Source of the DNA: Cypionkella sp.
GTDB lineage: Bacteria; Pseudomonadota; Alphaproteobacteria; Rhodobacterales; Rhodobacteraceae
Direction: 5' to 3'
Assembly: GCA_018063485.1 (NCBI GenBank)
Contig: JAGPBG010000001.1
Coordinates: 1 to 22,014 of the forward strand
DNA: 22,014 bases
Shown in pieces: positions 7,917 through 14,880 of the stretch. The number at the start of each line of letters is the position of its first letter. Position 1 is the stretch's first letter. The position numbers were made by a program, and so were the translations under genes. The notes below the pieces were generated by a model, which searched no databases, had not been told where the DNA came from, and was given only the letters and a program-made list of their open reading frames with translations.

Positions 7917-10100
7917 ATGGACCGCGCTAATATCGTGCATGAGAACTTCCTGCGACGCGTCGCTGGCCGGGATTTCCCTGCGGGCGAGGCACCGGCCGGG
8001 CCTCTCAGCCCGCCGGATGCGGTTGCGATCTATCGCGCGGCCTGTCTGAGCCGTGCGCTTGACCGCACCAGCCGCGCCATGCAACGCGCCGGGCAGGGGT
8101 TTTATACCATCGGTTCCTCGGGGCATGAGGGGATGGCGGCGGTAGCCGCAGCCCTGCGTCCTGATGATATGGCGTTCTTGCATTACCGTGACGCAGCTTT
8201 TCAGATCGCGCGTGCAGGCCAGGTGCCGGGCCAGACGATCGGCTGGGACATGCTGCTCAGCTTTGCCGCCTCCTCCGAAGATCCAATTTCCGGCGGCAGG
8301 CACAAGGTTCTGGGATCCCTCGCGCTGATGATCCCGCCGCAAACCTCGACCATCGCCAGCCATCTGCCCAAAGCGGTGGGGGCAGCCTATTCGATCGGTG
8401 CCGCCCGACGCAATCCGCCCGAACACCGGATTCTGGCCGATGACGGGCTGGTCATGTGCAGCTTTGGGGATGCTTCGGCCAATCATTCCACCGCGCAGGG
8501 GGCTTTCAACACCGCGCAATGGACATCGTATCAGTCCATTCCCCTGCCCCTGCTGTTTGTCTGTGAGGATAACGGCATCGGCATTTCCACCAAGACCCCA
8601 AAAGACTGGATTGCGGCCACCTTCAGCAACCGGCCCGGTCTGAAATATTTCACCGCCAACGGTCTGGATATTTTCGAGACCTACCGCGTTGCCCAAGAAG
8701 CTGCCGCCTATATCCGCAGCCGCCGCAAACCGGCATTTCTGCACCTGCGCACCTTGCGGCTTTACGGCCATGCCGGGGCCGACGTGCCCACCACCTACCT
8801 GTCGCGCGAAGAGGTCGAGGCCGAAGAGGCGCATGATCCGCTGCTGCATATGGTGCGCCAGCTTGACCAATCGGGCGCAATGCCCGCCGAAGCCGCACTT
8901 GCGGTATACAATGACACCAACGCCCGCATCACCCGGATCAGTGCCGAGGCGATCACGCGGCCAAGGCTGAAAACCGCCGCCGAGGTTGTGGCCAGCCTGA
9001 TTGCGCCAAAACGCGCCTGCAAACCCAGCAATGGCCCCACACCCGAGGCCCGCGCAGCGATCTTCGGCAGTGATATGAAGGCGATGGATGAGCCGCAGCC
9101 GATGAGCCGCCTGATCAACTGGGCGCTGACCGATCTGATGCTGGACCATTCCGAAATTGTGATGATGGGCGAGGATGTCGGCCGCAAGGGTGGGGTTTAT
9201 GGCGTCACGCAAAAGCTGCACGCCCGCTTTGGCCCGTCGCGGATGATTGATACCTTGCTCGATGAGCAATCCATTCTGGGCCTTGCTATCGGCATGGCGC
9301 AAAACGGTTTCGTGCCAATGCCGGAAATCCAGTTCCTTGCCTATCTGCACAATGCCGAGGATCAGATCAGGGGCGAAGCCGCCACGCTGCCGTTTTTCTC
9401 GAACGGTCAGTTCAGCAATCCGATGGTGCTGCGCATCGCCGGGCTGGGCTATCAAAAGGGCTTTGGCGGGCATTTCCACAATGACAATTCGGTGGCCGTA
9501 CTGCGCGATATTCCCGGCCTTATCCTTGCCTGCCCGTCACATGGGGCCGATGCAGTAAAGATGCTGCGCGAATGCGTGCGGCTGGCGCGCGAAAAACAGC
9601 GGCTGGTGGTGTTTCTGGAGCCGATTGCGCTTTATCCCGCACGCGATCTGCATGGCGAAAAAGACGGCGGCTGGATGCGTCATTACCCCGCACCGGGAGA
9701 GTCCATCGCCTTGGGCGAAGTTGGCGTGCAGGGCGATGGCACCGATCTGGCGATTGTTACCTTTGGCAATGGCAATTACCTGACGCATCAGGCCTTGCCC
9801 GAAATCGAAGCCGCGGGGATCAAGGCCCGCATCATTGATCTGCGCTGGCTGTCGCCCCTGCCCGTCGAGGCAATGGTTGCCGCCATCAAGGGCTGCAAAC
9901 ACGTTCTGGTGGTGGATGAAACCCGCCATTCGGGCGGTGTGGCCGAGGCGCTGATGGCGGCTTTGCATGAGGCAGGGGTCGCGAAAATGGCGCGGGTGAC
10001 GTCAACCGATTGCTTTATCGCCACCGGCCCCGCCTATGCAGCGACGATGCCTTCGGTGCAAAGCATTACACAGGCTGCAAAATCCTTGGTGAAATCATGA
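7917..10100 (+). CDS. Fused 2-oxoacid dehydrogenase E1 alpha-beta (thiamine diphosphate enzyme)
   Basis: One 727-residue chain joins both halves of a branched-chain-type 2-oxoacid dehydrogenase E1, usually two proteins. The alpha part (about residues 1-345) shows GSSGHEGM, the thiamine-diphosphate motif GDAS (near 184) ending in CEDNG, and the RLYGHAGAD loop (His near 285) that corresponds to the E1-alpha catalytic/phosphorylation loop. After a linker (about 346-383) the beta part begins, with MMGEDVGRKGGVYG (Glu near 418), the PMPEIQF and GGHFHNDNS segments and the transketolase C-terminal domain. E1 decarboxylates a 2-oxoacid and transfers the acyl group to lipoyl-E2. No E2 or E3 gene is present here. 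The ATG at 7917 follows AAGGGC. The stop overlaps the start of the next gene (ATGA). The substrate cannot be deduced; branched-chain 2-oxoacids, pyruvate or acetoin-like chemistry are all possible. Confidence 0.85.
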   Translation: MDRANIVHENFLRRVAGRDFPAGEAPAGPLSPPDAVAIYRAACLSRALDRTSRAMQRAGQGFYTIGSSGHEGMAAVAAALRPDDMAFLHYRDAAFQIARAGQVPGQTIGWDMLLSFAASSEDPISGGRHKVLGSLALMIPPQTSTIASHLPKAVGAAYSIGAARRNPPEHRILADDGLVMCSFGDASANHSTAQGAFNTAQWTSYQSIPLPLLFVCEDNGIGISTKTPKDWIAATFSNRPGLKYFTANGLDIFETYRVAQEAAAYIRSRRKPAFLHLRTLRLYGHAGADVPTTYLSREEVEAEEAHDPLLHMVRQLDQSGAMPAEAALAVYNDTNARITRISAEAITRPRLKTAAEVVASLIAPKRACKPSNGPTPEARAAIFGSDMKAMDEPQPMSRLINWALTDLMLDHSEIVMMGEDVGRKGGVYGVTQKLHARFGPSRMIDTLLDEQSILGLAIGMAQNGFVPMPEIQFLAYLHNAEDQIRGEAATLPFFSNGQFSNPMVLRIAGLGYQKGFGGHFHNDNSVAVLRDIPGLILACPSHGADAVKMLRECVRLAREKQRLVVFLEPIALYPARDLHGEKDGGWMRHYPAPGESIALGEVGVQGDGTDLAIVTFGNGNYLTHQALPEIEAAGIKARIIDLRWLSPLPVEAMVAAIKGCKHVLVVDETRHSGGVAEALMAALHEAGVAKMARVTSTDCFIATGPAYAATMPSVQSITQAAKSLVKS

Positions 10101-11116
10101 AAACCGCCGTTCTGATCTGCCCTGGACGGGGCACCTATACCAAAACCGAGCTTGGCTCTTTGGCCCGGTTTCCTGACCGCGCTTTGCTGGCGCATTTCGA
10201 TGCGAGGCGTGTGGCTTTGGGGCAGGAAAGCCTGACAGCGCTTGATGGCGCTTCCAGTTATTCCGTCTCGAAACACAGCCGGGGCGACAATGCCTCGGCG
10301 CTGATCTATGCCTGCACCTATGGCGACCGGATCAGCCTGCAAGGGGTTGAGGTGGTGGCCGTCACCGGCAATTCGATGGGCTGGTATTCGGCACTGGCCT
10401 GCGCGGGCGCGCTGACGCCCGAACAGGGGTTCGAGGTGGTCAACACCATGGGCACCTTGATGCAGCAAAGCCTGATCGGCGGGCAGATCATCCATCCCTT
10501 TGTCGACGAGAACTGGCAACCGATTGCCGGGCGAAAGGCGCAACTGCTTGCCATAGCCGCCGAAATTTCCACGCGCGCCGGCCATATCCTGACCCTGTCG
10601 ATTGATCTGGGTGGGTTGTTGGTGCTTGCGGGCAATGAGGCCGGGCTTAAGGCCTTTGAAGCCGCCGTGCCCCCTGAACAAGGGCGCTTTCCGATGCGCC
10701 TGTCCAACCACGCAGCCTTTCACACCGCGCTGCAAGCCCCGGTTGCCGCCGAGGGCCGCGCAAGATTGGCAGATGATCTCTTTGGCCAACCCAAACTGCC
10801 GTTGATCGACGGGCGCGGCGAGATCTGGTGGCCGGGGGCGGTGCGCCCCGGCGCCTTGCGCGATTACACCTTGGGCCATCAGGTTGTGGAGCCCTATGAT
10901 TTCACGGCTGCAATCCGCACCGCCGCCCGCGAATTCGCGCCCGATCTGTTTATCGTGACCGGCCCTGGAACCACCTTGGGTGGGGCAGTGGCACAATCGC
11001 TTATTCTGGCCGATTGGCGTGGGATGACGGATAAAGCCGCGTTTCAAGCGCGTCAGTCCGAAACACCCGTGCTGATTTCAATGGGTCTGCCCGAGCAGCG
11101 CGCACTTGTGACATAA
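10097..11116 (+). CDS. FabD-like malonyl-CoA:ACP transacylase-family acyltransferase
   Basis: The product has 339 residues with the fold signature of acyl-carrier-protein acyltransferases. The nucleophile elbow GNSMG places Ser93 where E. coli FabD has Ser92, and H209 in AFHT takes the place of the catalytic His in the FabD PFHS motif. The N-terminal loop, usually GQGSQ, reads PGRGTY, so the oxyanion-hole region departs from standard FabD. This suggests a separate subfamily, perhaps with another acyl substrate. The start ATG at 10097 overlaps the E1 stop in ATGA form, so the two proteins are made together; a longer in-frame start inside the E1 gene is unlikely. It is probably not the housekeeping FabD, which normally lies in a fab cluster. 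The natural acyl group and acceptor are unknown. Confidence 0.75.
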   Translation: MKTAVLICPGRGTYTKTELGSLARFPDRALLAHFDARRVALGQESLTALDGASSYSVSKHSRGDNASALIYACTYGDRISLQGVEVVAVTGNSMGWYSALACAGALTPEQGFEVVNTMGTLMQQSLIGGQIIHPFVDENWQPIAGRKAQLLAIAAEISTRAGHILTLSIDLGGLLVLAGNEAGLKAFEAAVPPEQGRFPMRLSNHAAFHTALQAPVAAEGRARLADDLFGQPKLPLIDGRGEIWWPGAVRPGALRDYTLGHQVVEPYDFTAAIRTAAREFAPDLFIVTGPGTTLGGAVAQSLILADWRGMTDKAAFQARQSETPVLISMGLPEQRALVT

Positions 11117-11152
11117 GCAACAGGACAAGCAAGCAAGGGCTTCGCGCCGGCT

Positions 11153-11893
11153 TCATACACTGGGTAACGGCAGGCTGACGGCTGCATTCACCGCCTCGGG
11201 ATCAGGTCCATCCAACAGCGGTGAAAGCCCGGCCAGTTCCTCAAAGCGCGCGCGGTCGGTGATGATCACCCGCTGCCCGTCAATCTTGCAGCCGTCTTCG
11301 GCCAGAGATTTCAGTGCCCGCGACAGGTTTTCCGGCGTCATCCCCATATAGGAGGCGAGCAACCGCTTCTCAACGCTCAGGGTAAAGCCCGCCACATTGC
11401 CCAGCACCCGCGATTGACGCAACAGATAGGCGGCGATCCTTTCGCGCGTGTTGCGCAGCTTGAGGTTCTTGGTGTGACGCACAAGGCCACGATAACAAGC
11501 GGCAAGCTCTTCGATCACGTTGCGGGCAAATGCCGGGTCTTGCATCATGACCTCGCGCACATCTTCGGCAGGAACCATCACAATGCGCGACACCGTCATC
11601 GTGCGTGCCGACATCAGATAATGTGCATCCCGCACGGCCGCTGCCAGAATGAAGGTAGAGACCGGGCGCACCACTGCCATTGTCGCATCGCGCCCATTGG
11701 CATTCGCGTAAAGCTCGACCTGCCCCTCAACCACGATATGCAGGAAACTGGCTGGCATACCCTCACGGATCAACTCGACATGCGATGGGAATTGCTGATC
11801 GTAGGCCCCGCGCAACAATTGGCCGAGGGCGGCCTCTCTAACGCCACGAAAGAGCGGCAAACGGCGCGCGTCAGCTTGAATGGAGACTTGCAC
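11153..11893 (-). CDS. narR: NarR-type Crp/Fnr-family nitrate/nitrite regulator
   Basis: The 246-residue product has a Crp/Fnr layout. A cyclic-nucleotide-like beta-roll fills about residues 15-125 (FLHIVVEGQVELY), then a long dimer helix, and a winged helix-turn-helix near 180-205 contains MTPENLSRALKSL. The E-x-x-SR spacing of its recognition helix matches regulators that read TTGAT half-sites. Only two cysteines are present, both far from the N terminus, so it lacks the oxygen-sensing cluster of FNR. That fits NarR of Paracoccus, described as a cluster-free FNR relative that activates narK-narGHJI in response to nitrate/nitrite. Its position divergent from narK supports this. The start is GTG (11891-11893), with GAGGAG 7 bases upstream. 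Dnr/Nnr-type nitric oxide sensors are the alternative. Confidence 0.85.
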   Translation of the reverse strand: MQVSIQADARRLPLFRGVREAALGQLLRGAYDQQFPSHVELIREGMPASFLHIVVEGQVELYANANGRDATMAVVRPVSTFILAAAVRDAHYLMSARTMTVSRIVMVPAEDVREVMMQDPAFARNVIEELAACYRGLVRHTKNLKLRNTRERIAAYLLRQSRVLGNVAGFTLSVEKRLLASYMGMTPENLSRALKSLAEDGCKIDGQRVIITDRARFEELAGLSPLLDGPDPEAVNAAVSLPLPSV

Positions 11894-11900
11894 GACTCAA

Positions 11901-11906
11901 CTCCTC
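11901..11906 (-). promoter_or_regulatory. Ribosome binding site fixing the GTG start of narR
   Basis: Read on the - strand, GAGGAG ends 7 bases before the GTG at 11893-11891. No in-frame ATG lies close by, so this strong site decides in favour of a GTG start. Confidence 0.8.
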
Positions 11907-11940
11907 ACCCGATCGGGGTTGATATCAATGGACCACATCA

Positions 11941-11954
11941 TTGATAATAGTCAA
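11941..11954. promoter_or_regulatory. FNR/NarR-type box facing narR
   Basis: TTGAT-AATA-GTCAA matches the FNR-family TTGAT-N4-ATCAA/GTCAA pattern with one base different from the symmetric form. It is embedded in a larger dyad ATTGATAAT-N5-ATTATCAAT (11940-11962). Its centre is about 54 bases upstream of the narR start codon, so it could serve narR autoregulation or control by another FNR-family protein. Confidence 0.6.
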
Positions 11955-12054
11955 TTATCAATCCAAATAATATCAATCATCGACTCGAATTTCTTTGACC
12001 GCGTATTCATCCCCGATCAAATCCGGCCATTTTGCGACACAATTTCCTCTGCGG

Positions 12055-12068
12055 TTGATCCACATCAA
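12055..12068. promoter_or_regulatory. Perfect FNR/NarR box upstream of narK
   Basis: TTGATCCACATCAA is a perfect TTGAT-N4-ATCAA site. If it acts at the classic activator position (centre at -41.5) transcription would begin near 12103, which leaves a leader of about 38 bases before the chosen narK start. This is the expected control point of the narKGHJI operon by NarR and/or an oxygen-sensing FNR. Confidence 0.85.
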
Positions 12069-12105
12069 CCCCCTTGTCGGCAATTCTGGTGATCACCCAC
12101 CGTGC

Positions 12106-12122
12106 CGAGGGGCTTTCCCTCG
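12106..12122 (+). other. Small hairpin in the narK leader
   Basis: CGAGGG (12106-12111) and CCCTCG (12117-12122) form a perfect 6-base stem with a 5-base loop, directly before the narK ribosome site (12131-12134). No T tract follows, so it is not a terminator; it may shape the leader or stabilise its 5' end. Confidence 0.35.
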
Positions 12123-12130
12123 CTGAAATC

Positions 12131-12134
12131 GGAG
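12131..12134 (+). promoter_or_regulatory. Ribosome binding site deciding the narK start
   Basis: GGAG is followed by three consecutive ATG codons at 12135, 12138 and 12141. Spacings are 0, 3 and 6 bases, so the third ATG is the best placed. An upstream in-frame GTG at 12102 has no ribosome site and would coincide with the predicted transcription start. Confidence 0.6.
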
Positions 12135-12140
12135 ATGATG

Positions 12141-14864
12141 ATGCTGTCAGGCAGCCAGGTTTCCAGGGCGGACCAAAACCGAGCCCTAACCCTTAGCACC
12201 ATTGCCTTTACCGCTTGTTTCGCAGTGTGGACGATCTTTTCGATCATCGGTGTCGAGATCAAGAAAGAGCTTTCGCTAAACGAGTTCGAGTTCGGCCTTC
12301 TGGTTGCAACCCCGATCTTGAGCGGGTCGCTGACGCGGCTGTTTCTGGGCGTGTGGACCGAAAAATACGGCGGGCGGCTGGTGTTTGGTGGCCAGATGGT
12401 TCTGGCCGGGCTGGCGACCTGGGCACTGACATGGGCCAGCACATACGCGATGTATCTGGTCGCGGCCCTTGGCGTGGGTCTTGCCGGTGGCTCGTTCATC
12501 ATTGGTGTCGCCTATGTGTCGCGCTTTTACGGGGCTGGCAAGCAAGGCACGGCGCTGGGGATCTTTGGCGCGGGCAATGTCGGGGCGGCGGTGACCAAGT
12601 TTGTGGCCCCCTTCGTGATGGTGGCCTTTGGTTGGCATGGCGTAGCACATGTCTGGGCCGCAGCTTTGGTTCTGATGGGAGTGGCCTTCTACCTCTTTGC
12701 GCAAGATGATCCTGAGTTGATCGCCCGGCGTAAATCCGGTGTGAAAGCCCCGAGTCTGGCCGAACAGTTCGCACCGCTGAAAAACCTGCAGGTCTGGCGC
12801 TTCTCGCTGTATTATTTCTTCGTGTTCGGCGGCTTTGTCGCGCTGGCGCTTTGGCTGCCCCACTATCTGATCGACGTCTATTCGGTTGATGTGAAAACCG
12901 CTGGCATGTCGGCCGCGGCCTTCAGTCTTTCGGCCAGCGTGTTTCGGGCCTATGGTGGCCATCTGAGTGATCGCTACGGTGCGCGCCGGGTGATGTACTG
13001 GACTTTCGGCTTTTCTGCGATCCTGTTGTTCATGCTGGCCTATCCGCCGACCAGCTACACGATTTCGTCGCGCAATGGCCCGATCCAGTTCTCGACCGAT
13101 ATGAACATGGTGCCGATGATTGCCACCTTGTTTGCGCTTGGCTTCTTCATGAGCCTGGGCAAGGCAGCGGTCTACAAGCATATCCCGGTCTATTATCCTA
13201 AACATGTGGGCGCGGTCGGCGGTTTGGTCGGGATGATCGGTGGTCTTGGCGGATTTATTCTGCCGATCATATTTGGCGCGCTGCTGGATGTGACAGGCAT
13301 CTATACAAGCTGCTTCATGCTGCTGTTCTTGATCGTGGTTGTATCGCTGGGCTGGATGCATATGTCGATCCGCGCGATGGAACGCTCTGCCATGGGCGAG
13401 CGGCTGGACCGCCTGCCAGAACTGCCTGAAATGCAGGAAATCCACGATCCGGATGTGACGGTAATACCCGCCACCCTGGTCGATTGGCGTCCAGAAGATG
13501 CGGGCTTTTGGGCCGAAAAAGGCCGCAAGATTGCACGGCGCAATCTGTGGCTGTCGATCCCGGCGCTGCTGCTGGCCTTTTCGGTCTGGATGGTCTGGTC
13601 GATGGTGATCGCAAGACTGCCGGCCATCGGCTTTGCCTTTACGCCTGAACAGCTGTTCTGGCTGGCGGCGCTGCCGGGCTTGTCCGGGGCCACGTTGCGG
13701 ATTTTCTACAGCTTCATGGTGCCGATCTTTGGCGGAAGACTGTGGACCACGATTTCGACCGCCTCGCTGTTGTTGCCTGCCATGGGCATCGGCTATGCGG
13801 TACAAAATCCTGAAACCCCATACCTGATCTTCATCGTTCTGGCCCTGCTTTGCGGTCTGGGCGGCGGCAACTTTGCCTCGTCGATGGCCAATATCGCCTT
13901 TTTCTATCCAAGGTCGGAAAAGGGCAATGCGCTGGCCTTGAATGCGGGTCTGGGCAATCTGGGCGTGTCAGTCATGCAGTTTCTGGTGCCTTTGGTCATC
14001 ACCATGGGTGTGTTTGGGGCCATGGGCGGCGATCCGCAACCGCTGAGCGACGGTGGCAAGCTGTGGATGCAGAATGCGGGCTTTGTCTGGGTGCCGTTCA
14101 TCTTGCTTTCAACCATCGCGGCCTGGGCCGGGATGAATGATATTGCCGATGCAAGAGCCTCGTTCCGTGAACAGGCGGTGATCTTTGGCCGCTTCCACAA
14201 CTGGATCATGTGCGTGCTTTACACCGGCACTTTCGGCAGCTTTATCGGCTATTCGGCAGGCTTTCCGCTGCTGACAAAACTGATGTTCCCCGAAGTGCAT
14301 GCGCTGCAATATGTGTTCCTTGGGCCTTTGGTCGGTGCACTTAGCCGGGCGGGAACGGGATGGGTCAGCGACCGCTTCGGCGGCGGGCGGGTCACCTTCT
14401 GGACCTTTGCCGGCATGATTGCCGCAGTGGCAGGGGTGATCTTCTTCTTGCCGGTGGCCGGAGTTGGCGGCAGCTTTGCCGGTTTCTTTGCCTGCTTCAT
14501 GGCGCTTTTCTTCCTGACGGGTGTAGGCAATGCCTCAACCTTCCAGATGGTCCCCGCGATCATGCGCCAAGAAGTGCCACGTCTGATGCCTGCCCTGTCG
14601 GGTGACGCCTTGCGCCGCCAGATCGAGCGTGAAAGCGCCGCCATCATCGCCTTTACCTCGGCGATTGCGGCTTACGGTGCCTTCTTCATCCCCAAGGCCT
14701 ATGGATCTTCGATCCAATTGACCGGTGGGCCGATTGCAGCGCTCTGGGGCTTTTTGGCCTTTTATGTCCTCTGCCTGGTGCTAACATGGGCCTATTACAC
14801 CCGCGCAGGTGGGTTGCTTCATACAGTCGAGCGTGGTGGCCCAGCCGCCGCCGCCCGCGCTTGA
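12141..14864 (+). CDS. narK: Fused NarK1-NarK2 nitrate/nitrite transporter
   Basis: The 907-residue inner-membrane protein contains two complete major-facilitator units, each with about 12 membrane segments. The first half (about residues 1-425) carries the nitrate-signature-like GIFGAGNVGAAVTKF. The second (about 480-907) carries LNAGLGNLGVSVMQF near residue 600. Between them is a charged cytoplasmic linker (RLDRLPELPEMQEIHDPD and following). In Paracoccus, where this fusion is known, NarK1 acts as a proton/nitrate symporter and NarK2 as a nitrate/nitrite antiporter, so one protein starts and sustains nitrate respiration. The gene starts the nar operon, preceded by a perfect FNR-type box, and its stop is only 16 bases before narG. 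The identity is very secure; the exact start among three ATGs is less so. Confidence 0.93.
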   Translation: MLSGSQVSRADQNRALTLSTIAFTACFAVWTIFSIIGVEIKKELSLNEFEFGLLVATPILSGSLTRLFLGVWTEKYGGRLVFGGQMVLAGLATWALTWASTYAMYLVAALGVGLAGGSFIIGVAYVSRFYGAGKQGTALGIFGAGNVGAAVTKFVAPFVMVAFGWHGVAHVWAAALVLMGVAFYLFAQDDPELIARRKSGVKAPSLAEQFAPLKNLQVWRFSLYYFFVFGGFVALALWLPHYLIDVYSVDVKTAGMSAAAFSLSASVFRAYGGHLSDRYGARRVMYWTFGFSAILLFMLAYPPTSYTISSRNGPIQFSTDMNMVPMIATLFALGFFMSLGKAAVYKHIPVYYPKHVGAVGGLVGMIGGLGGFILPIIFGALLDVTGIYTSCFMLLFLIVVVSLGWMHMSIRAMERSAMGERLDRLPELPEMQEIHDPDVTVIPATLVDWRPEDAGFWAEKGRKIARRNLWLSIPALLLAFSVWMVWSMVIARLPAIGFAFTPEQLFWLAALPGLSGATLRIFYSFMVPIFGGRLWTTISTASLLLPAMGIGYAVQNPETPYLIFIVLALLCGLGGGNFASSMANIAFFYPRSEKGNALALNAGLGNLGVSVMQFLVPLVITMGVFGAMGGDPQPLSDGGKLWMQNAGFVWVPFILLSTIAAWAGMNDIADARASFREQAVIFGRFHNWIMCVLYTGTFGSFIGYSAGFPLLTKLMFPEVHALQYVFLGPLVGALSRAGTGWVSDRFGGGRVTFWTFAGMIAAVAGVIFFLPVAGVGGSFAGFFACFMALFFLTGVGNASTFQMVPAIMRQEVPRLMPALSGDALRRQIERESAAIIAFTSAIAAYGAFFIPKAYGSSIQLTGGPIAALWGFLAFYVLCLVLTWAYYTRAGGLLHTVERGGPAAAARA

Positions 14865-14880
14865 TCAGAAAGGAAAACCA

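Noticed and set aside
7860..9479. A 539-codon - strand frame opposite the E1 alpha part
   Set aside because: Mirror of a well-supported gene; low-complexity Gly/Arg/His composition.
11117..11152. Terminator between the acyltransferase gene and narR
   Set aside because: Only 36 bases; no stem with a T tract on either strand could be found.
11919..11928. TTGATATCAA as an FNR box
   Set aside because: Both half-sites are present but without the 4-base spacer, so an FNR-family dimer would not fit in the normal way.
12276..13805. A 509-codon - strand frame opposite narK
   Set aside because: Antisense of membrane-protein codons, rich in Arg/Gln/His, no family match.
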